Below are positions 23,050 to 27,107 of a stretch of 27,107 bases of DNA, in pieces (the stretch's first letter is position 1; the number at the start of each line of letters is the position of its first letter). The stretch lies in the NCBI RefSeq assembly GCF_000297435.1, contig NZ_CAIP01000045.1, positions 1-27,107 on the forward strand, read 5' to 3'. This DNA comes from Microcystis sp. T1-4 (lineage in GTDB: Bacteria; Cyanobacteriota; Cyanobacteriia; Cyanobacteriales; Microcystaceae). The position numbers and the translations under genes were made by a program. The notes below the pieces were generated by a model, which worked only from the letters and a program-made list of their open reading frames with translations, was not told where the DNA came from and did no database searches.

Positions 23050-24060
23050 CTAAAATAAATAACTGTGAGCTAAGGTGAGTAAAAAAGTCATTTGCGCTGC
23101 TAAAGCAAAGAGATAAATTAACATTCTCGGTTTAAAAATAGACAACATTAAACCAATCCCTTTCAGGTCAATCATCGGACCGAACACTAGAAAAGCCAGT
23201 AGGGAACTACTGGTAAAACTAGAGGCAAAGGAGAGAGCAAAAAAAGAATCAACCGTGGAACAAATCGAAACAATTACCGCTAACAGCATCATGGCCAAGA
23301 TCGAAGTAATCGGATCCTGACCCAAATTAAGAACAAATTCCCGGGGAACAAACACCTGTAAACTGGCCGCTATAGCACTTCCTAAGATTAACACTCCTCC
23401 TAATTCGCGTAATTCCATCACCACGTTTTCCAGAAAAGTTAACCAGCGCCTTTTCATCGGGATTGCTTGCACTGCTGGTAGGACAGCAGTAGCGGCAAAA
23501 CTTTCATCTAAGCGCAAAGTTTTGCCAGAATTACCGATCAGAAAAGAACCAGATTGTAGTAGTAGTGGGATAGATTCTTTTTCCGGTGTTTCCGGTTGCC
23601 AATTGAGGCTTTTTGCCAAAGAGGTTTGGAGGAGTGGTCGGGGATCTTTTTGGATACTAAAGATAATCCCGATAACCGTAGCGATGAACAAAGAAAAGAT
23701 AACTCGATAGAAAACAATTTCCGGTTGATCGCGAAAAGCTACCCAAGTGGACCAGATAACAATCGGGTTAATTGTCGGCGCTGCTAAGAGAAAACTAACC
23801 GCTACTGCATTCGGCATTCCTTGCACAAGTAAACGTCGCGCCACGGGTACATTGCCACACTCGCAGACGGGGAACAAAAACCCAATACATCCCCCCACAA
23901 ATGCTCCTAAAACAGCATTTCGAGGCATCAAGGCAACTAGGCGACGTTCATCGACAAATATTAAAAGAATACTAGAGAGAATCACCCCTAGCAGCAAGAA
24001 AGGCATCGCTTCCACCAACAGGCTCAGGAATAGGGTAAAGGCATTTTGTAGTTGACTCAT
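23050..24060 (-). CDS. DUF318/PF03773 permease
   Basis: A 336-residue integral membrane protein with about eight helices. The hallmark motif is FPVCECGNVPVARRL (64-76; C66 and C68), with AAPTINPIVIWSTW (93-106) in the same half. The second half repeats the helix pattern with ICSTVDSFFALSFASSFTSS and VFGPMIDLKGIGLML, consistent with the inverted-repeat fold of this family, whose best-known relative is the organoarsenical exporter ArsP. A cytoplasmic linker (about 140-215) separates the halves. Paired with the DUF1980 gene 9 bp downstream, this is the standard two-gene unit. The CxC within a membrane helix suggests soft-metal or thiol chemistry; the substrate is unproven. Confidence 0.92.
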   Translation of the reverse strand: MSQLQNAFTLFLSLLVEAMPFLLLGVILSSILLIFVDERRLVALMPRNAVLGAFVGGCIGFLFPVCECGNVPVARRLLVQGMPNAVAVSFLLAAPTINPIVIWSTWVAFRDQPEIVFYRVIFSLFIATVIGIIFSIQKDPRPLLQTSLAKSLNWQPETPEKESIPLLLQSGSFLIGNSGKTLRLDESFAATAVLPAVQAIPMKRRWLTFLENVVMELRELGGVLILGSAIAASLQVFVPREFVLNLGQDPITSILAMMLLAVIVSICSTVDSFFALSFASSFTSSSLLAFLVFGPMIDLKGIGLMLSIFKPRMLIYLFALAAQMTFLLTLAHSYLF

Positions 24061-24126
24061 CTATCCTCGCCTTGGGAATTGGGGGTTTAGGGGTAAAGAC
24101 TTAGGAACCCCTGAAAAAGGTTCATC

Positions 24127-24192
24127 TATCAGTTATCAGTGACCAGTTATCAGTTATCAGTGACCAGTTATCCGTTATCCGTTATCCGTTAC
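24127..24192. repeat. STRR heptamer array TATCAGT/GACCAGT/TATCCGT
   Basis: About nine heptamers in three variants: TATCAGT, GACCAGT and a terminal block of TATCCGT. The block structure suggests successive slippage events on mutated units. A shorter TTACTGA/TCACTGA run is at about 24318-24345, abutting the larE stop. The rest of this 285-bp gap shows nothing definable. Confidence 0.9.
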
Positions 24193-24345
24193 AGCCTTTC
24201 TCGTCAAGATGAAGTATAACTCAATTTGGTATTGACGACCAGCGACCGGCTCCCCAAAAGGAAAACTTCGTACCTCACCATTAAGATAACTGTTAGAGCA
24301 GATTTGAGTTTTCAGTCCACTGATTACTGTTTACTGATCACTGAA

Positions 24346-25155
24346 CTAGAGGACTCGATTAAGCTTGCCGCTTTGATAACCTTCTAGATCGAGGGTGACA
24401 TAGATAAAGCCTAATTTTTGCAGATCAGCGACTAATTCGCTTAAATTTGTCCGATTAATAAAGTCGGGAATTTCTGCTACTGGTAATTCAATCCGTGCCG
24501 TATCGCCGCTCGATCGCACCCGTAATTGACGATAACCTAATTTTCGCAGATAAATCTCCGCCCGTCCGACTCTTTGCAATTTCTCCAGGCTAATTTCCTC
24601 CCCGTAGGGAAAACGGGAACTTAAACAGGGTTGCGCTGGTTTATCCCACCAAGGTAAATTTAAGTAACGAGATAGTTGACGAACTTCGCTTTTTGTGATA
24701 GCAATTTCCGCCAAAGGTGAACGAGCGCCGCGCTCCCTAGCGGCTTGGATCCCGGGACGATAATCCCTTAAATCATCAGCATTAACGCCATCAATGACGT
24801 AGGAATAACCACGAGCGAGAGCGAGGGGTTTAAGGGTGTCGTGTAGCTCACTTTTGCAGAAATAACAGCGATTAACGGGATTACTGGTGTAATTGGGGTT
24901 ATTCATTTCCTCGGTTTCCACCAATTCATGCGGAATACCGATATAATCGGCCTGAGCGATCGCTTCTTCCAATTCTTCCGGCAGTAGGGAGGGGGAAACC
25001 GCCGTAATTGCCAATGCTTGACTCCCTAGCAGATCATAGGCCACTTTTGCCACTAGGGTGCTATCCACGCCCCCAGAATAGGCAATCAGAGCTTTTTCGC
25101 TGGTTTTTAAGAGGTTTTGTAATTGTCCGAGTTTATCGAGTAATTGACTGTCCAT
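24346..25155 (-). CDS. larE: ATP-dependent sacrificial sulfur transferase LarE, three-cysteine type
   Basis: LarE supplies sulfur to pyridinium bis-carboxylate mononucleotide during synthesis of the nickel-pincer cofactor of lactate racemase and related LarA enzymes. It has 269 residues. The N-terminal PP-loop AMP-forming domain has LIAYSGGVDSTLVAKVAYDL (SGGVDS 27-32). Cysteines are at C97 and C100 (NRCYFCKSELH) and C177 (QPCLSSRFPYGEE). In the single-cysteine Lactobacillus enzyme the equivalent of C177 is the sacrificial sulfur donor; homologues with the extra CxxC pair hold a [4Fe-4S] cluster, so this copy is predicted to be the cluster type. larB, larC and larA are not in the window. Start ATG 25155 fits the family. 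Confidence 0.92.
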   Translation of the reverse strand: MDSQLLDKLGQLQNLLKTSEKALIAYSGGVDSTLVAKVAYDLLGSQALAITAVSPSLLPEELEEAIAQADYIGIPHELVETEEMNNPNYTSNPVNRCYFCKSELHDTLKPLALARGYSYVIDGVNADDLRDYRPGIQAARERGARSPLAEIAITKSEVRQLSRYLNLPWWDKPAQPCLSSRFPYGEEISLEKLQRVGRAEIYLRKLGYRQLRVRSSGDTARIELPVAEIPDFINRTNLSELVADLQKLGFIYVTLDLEGYQSGKLNRVL

Positions 25156-25369
25156 GGCGGCGATTTTGGCAACTGGTTTAGGGAGACCGTTTTTTATTAT
25201 ATGCCGTGCCGTAATTAATCAGGGCTACCCCTCGATTTATGCTGCCATAATTTTGTCAATAATTGGGCTGTCTTTGGCAATTTTTACTAGAAAATAATCT
25301 CGCTATTCTAAGGATAGGCATTTAAAATGTATCTTAGCTTATTGCTGATCCCATTATTTTAGTAAGTAT

Positions 25370-25630
25370 TTAGTCATAAACTTCACTTCTATGACCTACT
25401 CTAACAATAATAATTATCCTACTCTCTCGATCAAATTCATAAATAACCCGATAATCTACTACTCTTAATTTGTAAAACCCTGACCATTCTCTCGTAAGAG
25501 GTAGGGGAGTTATCTGTTCAAAGTTGATAGCTAACCATTTAATTTTATTAAGAATCCTCAGTCTGATAAAATCTGTGATCAAATCTAAATCAGTTATCGA
25601 CTCTGGTTCAAAAGTAACAGAATAGCTCAT
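25370..25630 (-). CDS. RelE/ParE-superfamily toxin
   Basis: An 86-residue toxin of a type II toxin-antitoxin module, in a superfamily that cleaves mRNA on the ribosome or poisons gyrase. The family pattern is clear: an N-terminal helix pair (ESITDLDLITDFIRLRILNK), WLAINFEQITPLPLTREW, then the core SGFYKLRVVDYRVIYEFDRE and the C-terminal VRVGHRSEVYD. Basic core residues (K, R, R) and the terminal HR..VYD fit RelE-like RNases. The start codon directly follows the antitoxin stop (TAA-ATG, zero spacing), which implies translational coupling. The frame is intact. Confidence 0.88.
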   Translation of the reverse strand: MSYSVTFEPESITDLDLITDFIRLRILNKIKWLAINFEQITPLPLTREWSGFYKLRVVDYRVIYEFDRESRIIIIVRVGHRSEVYD

Positions 25631-25846
25631 TTAAGGTTCTATCCCATATCTTTTATCCACCTCAGCTGCAGGAATAGTCGCTCTTCCTTGTAGTCTTTTT
25701 TGTTGGATTTCTAATAACTTTTCTTTAAAAGATTCTTTAACTTGTTTTCCCTCATCTGGATCACCAAAGTATTCATCTAGAGTATCATCTACTGTATTAC
25801 GGATTAAACTTTGTAACTCTTGGGGAGTCATGTCTTTTATCTGCAT
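25631..25846 (-). CDS. type II antitoxin partner
   Basis: A 71-residue acidic protein, MQIKDMTPQELQSLIRNTVD followed by DTLDEYFGDPDEGKQVKESF and a basic, helix-forming tail (QQKRLQGRATIPAAEVDKRYGIEP). It has the size, charge and gene order of cyanobacterial antitoxins that precede RelE toxins. There is no obvious ribbon-helix-helix or helix-turn-helix signature, so DNA binding is uncertain. It is likely autoregulated as a complex with the toxin from a promoter in 25847-25920, which I cannot resolve. Confidence 0.85.
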   Translation of the reverse strand: MQIKDMTPQELQSLIRNTVDDTLDEYFGDPDEGKQVKESFKEKLLEIQQKRLQGRATIPAAEVDKRYGIEP

Positions 25847-25942
25847 ATTTGCCCCTATTCAGAAAAGATAATTGACCTATCACTCCCGATTATATCAAGA
25901 TATCGGGGCAAACCCTCTGTAGTTGCCCCTGCCAAGGATAAT

Positions 25943-26647
25943 TTATCCCCGACGACGAAGGGAAGCGGCACCCAACGCACCAACAGCCATTAAACTCACT
26001 ATACCACTAGGTTCCGGGGTTGAAACCGTTGGAGTAGGAGTAATATCCCCATTAAGAGCCACAAACCCACCACCGGTAACATTAGCGGAGTTTTCACCAA
26101 TGAACCAGACACCAGCTCCAGAAGCATTCAGTCCATAGAGACGGAACTGCACTGGTCCGGTTTGGGGTGCTAAACTGCTTAGGTCAAAGCTGTAGGTATT
26201 ATAGCTAGTTGTTAGGCTAACTTGTGTCCCTAAATTATTGGTGAACCCATCAACACTAGAGCGCAAGACCAAATCTAGCCGCGTTTCATCATGCCGCGCA
26301 TTGAGTTGTAAGTTAGTAAAATCGACTTGAAAACCTGCACCAGGTTGTACGGCAAATTCGACGTATTGGCTGGTATTAACAGTGCTAGTTGTATTCCAAG
26401 AGTTGACAGACGCACTACCCAACCTGAAATCTGACTGATGACGCCGAAATATCCCGGCGGTGTTTAACCCAGTGCTGGTTATATTCGCACCTACAGTATC
26501 CGCCGCTTTGGGATAGGTCGCGGTATCGGTATTAAATTGATTCCAACCAGCTACTATTGCCGCTTGAGCAGGAGTAACCCCAGCCAACCCCATCAGAGTC
26601 AAGGGGGTTAAAATTGTCAGTAATTTTTTCATGGATTTGATGGCCAT
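25943..26647 (-). CDS. PEP-CTERM sorting-domain exported protein
   Basis: A 234-residue exported protein. The signal peptide is MKKLLTILTPLTLMGLAGVT, with cleavage after PAQA; the second ATG (residue 6, position 26632) may be the true start, since MAIKS precedes an already complete signal. The middle is a Ser/Thr/Asn-rich beta-sandwich-like region (YVEFAVQPGAGFQVDFTNLQ, VQFRLYGLNASG). The C-terminus is a PEP-CTERM signal: TPEPSG (PEP at 211-213), hydrophobic helix VSLMAVGALGAASL, then RRRG. Exosortase-dependent surface or EPS-associated sorting is expected. No exosortase or EPS genes are nearby, as is common for these scattered substrates. Confidence 0.92.
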   Translation of the reverse strand: MAIKSMKKLLTILTPLTLMGLAGVTPAQAAIVAGWNQFNTDTATYPKAADTVGANITSTGLNTAGIFRRHQSDFRLGSASVNSWNTTSTVNTSQYVEFAVQPGAGFQVDFTNLQLNARHDETRLDLVLRSSVDGFTNNLGTQVSLTTSYNTYSFDLSSLAPQTGPVQFRLYGLNASGAGVWFIGENSANVTGGGFVALNGDITPTPTVSTPEPSGIVSLMAVGALGAASLRRRG

Positions 26648-26954
26648 AATAGGACGGAAATATGGTTATATTTAACGCTAGTTTTGCGCCAATATCATAC
26701 AACAGCTATCACAAGGGGGGGGGAAGTCAAGGGTTATTTAATCATAATTTTTTATTGATTTTTATGTTTAAGATAGTTTTGGGATATATAAATATTTTTG
26801 ACTGGTTGCCGGGTTATAGCTGGCAACGCAGATAAGCGAGGTTCTACCTCTACTTAGTTTCTTTGACCGAAATGATCACCTTCGCTCCTAGGTTCCCCCG
26901 CAATAAATTGACCTGGTGCATCTTACATTTGCAGGAATACCGACAATCAGCAAT
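26648..26954. other. gene-poor stretch
   Basis: A/T-rich sequence upstream of the PEP-CTERM gene with an eight-G run (26716-26723) and small inverted repeats: GTTGCC (26805-26810) with GGCAAC (26822-26827), and GAGGT-TCT-ACCTC near 26840. No open frame, RNA gene or strong promoter is recognised. Confidence 0.5.
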
Positions 26955-27051
26955 TATACTAAATCCGTTGAGTATAGGCTACTTATAAAGGAGAGAACCT
27001 CATGCAAAAGGGGGAATAAATAATCAGTTTTTAATAACCAGATTTAGTATT
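26955..27051. mobile_element. MITE family B, copy 2 (97 bp)
   Basis: TATACTAAATCCGTTGAG at 26955 and the reverse complement of the other end, AATACTAAATCTGGTTATTA (from 27051), form imperfect inverted repeats sharing ATACTAAATC and matching the ends of the 7107-7320 element. The interior contains AAAGGAGAG and AAGGGGGAATAAA, noncoding. The right end lies within the frame of the partial minus-strand gene and contains its stop codon. Confidence 0.6.
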
Positions 27052-27107
27052 AGCTTGTTGGCGAATTTTATCTTTAATATAGTCGGGAATAGGGCTAGGA
27101 TTCGGGA
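27031..27107 (-). pseudogene. 3' end of an unidentified gene, tail supplied by a MITE
   Basis: The minus-strand frame enters from the window edge as PNPSPIPDYIKDKIRQQA and then NTKSGY, stopping at TAA 27033-27031. The last six residues and the stop are encoded by the right terminal repeat of MITE family B copy 2. The amphipathic, charged sequence before that point looks like genuine protein. The product is unknown because its body lies outside the window; the original C-terminus has probably been replaced, though the gene may still work. Confidence 0.4.

Noticed and set aside
23747..24055. Basic 102-codon frame opposite the permease
   Set aside because: Composition is explained by the antisense of membrane-helix codons; no independent evidence.

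Overview
The window reads as a chromosomal segment of a unicellular cyanobacterium, most likely Microcystis (aeruginosa complex). The evidence is: HIP1 octamers (GCGATCGC, at least seven copies); many intergenic heptamer tandem arrays of the STRR type; gyrB, ftsH, ccsA, a TxlA/HCF164-like thioredoxin and a NIL-domain ferredoxin of cyanobacterial type; a PEP-CTERM protein; and a heavy load of small inverted-repeat elements and IS debris. The genus call is from recall of typical sequences, not from a search. I see no rRNA, tRNA, CRISPR array or origin.

Layout. 1-1967: three tightly packed co-directional genes (unknown, coiled coil, LivJ-type binding protein), each with one lesion (G-run frameshift, TAA, TAG). 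2222-5174: an orphan OmpR-type response regulator and gyrB, separated by heptamer repeats. 5175-7660: a graveyard holding an Rpn-like nuclease remnant split by a 96-bp MITE, a transposase N-terminal fragment, an intact GT2 glycosyltransferase, and a Uma2/ISL3-transposase chimera ended by a second MITE family. 7669-12897 (minus): DUF815 ATPase, membrane-anchored Ser/Thr kinase, aspartoacylase-like enzyme and ccsA, with a 255-bp inverted-repeat element and STRR arrays between them. 13079-15043: ftsH preceded by a 53-bp tandem duplication. 15057-16572: repeats, a decayed gene, a small conserved-type gene and a second copy of the first MITE family. 16573-19215: txlA-like thioredoxin divergent from a NIL/4Fe-4S ferredoxin, then menF. 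19227-25155 (minus): aldehyde dehydrogenase, a membrane-anchored beta-propeller-like protein, a DUF1980/DUF318 permease pair and a three-cysteine larE. 25370-25846: RelE-type toxin-antitoxin pair. 25943-26647: PEP-CTERM protein. 26955-27107: a MITE cutting off the 3' end of a partial gene.

Functionally the intact genes are mostly housekeeping or photosynthesis-linked: DNA supercoiling (gyrB), membrane proteolysis (ftsH), cytochrome c maturation (ccsA plus the TxlA-like thioredoxin), phylloquinone/menaquinone synthesis (menF), and sulfur transfer to a nickel-pincer-type cofactor (larE). I found no convincing new multigene system. The most unusual content is the intergenic element landscape: three inverted-repeat families, one carrying STRR arrays as its interior, whose ends repeatedly form the 3' ends and stop codons of neighbouring reading frames.
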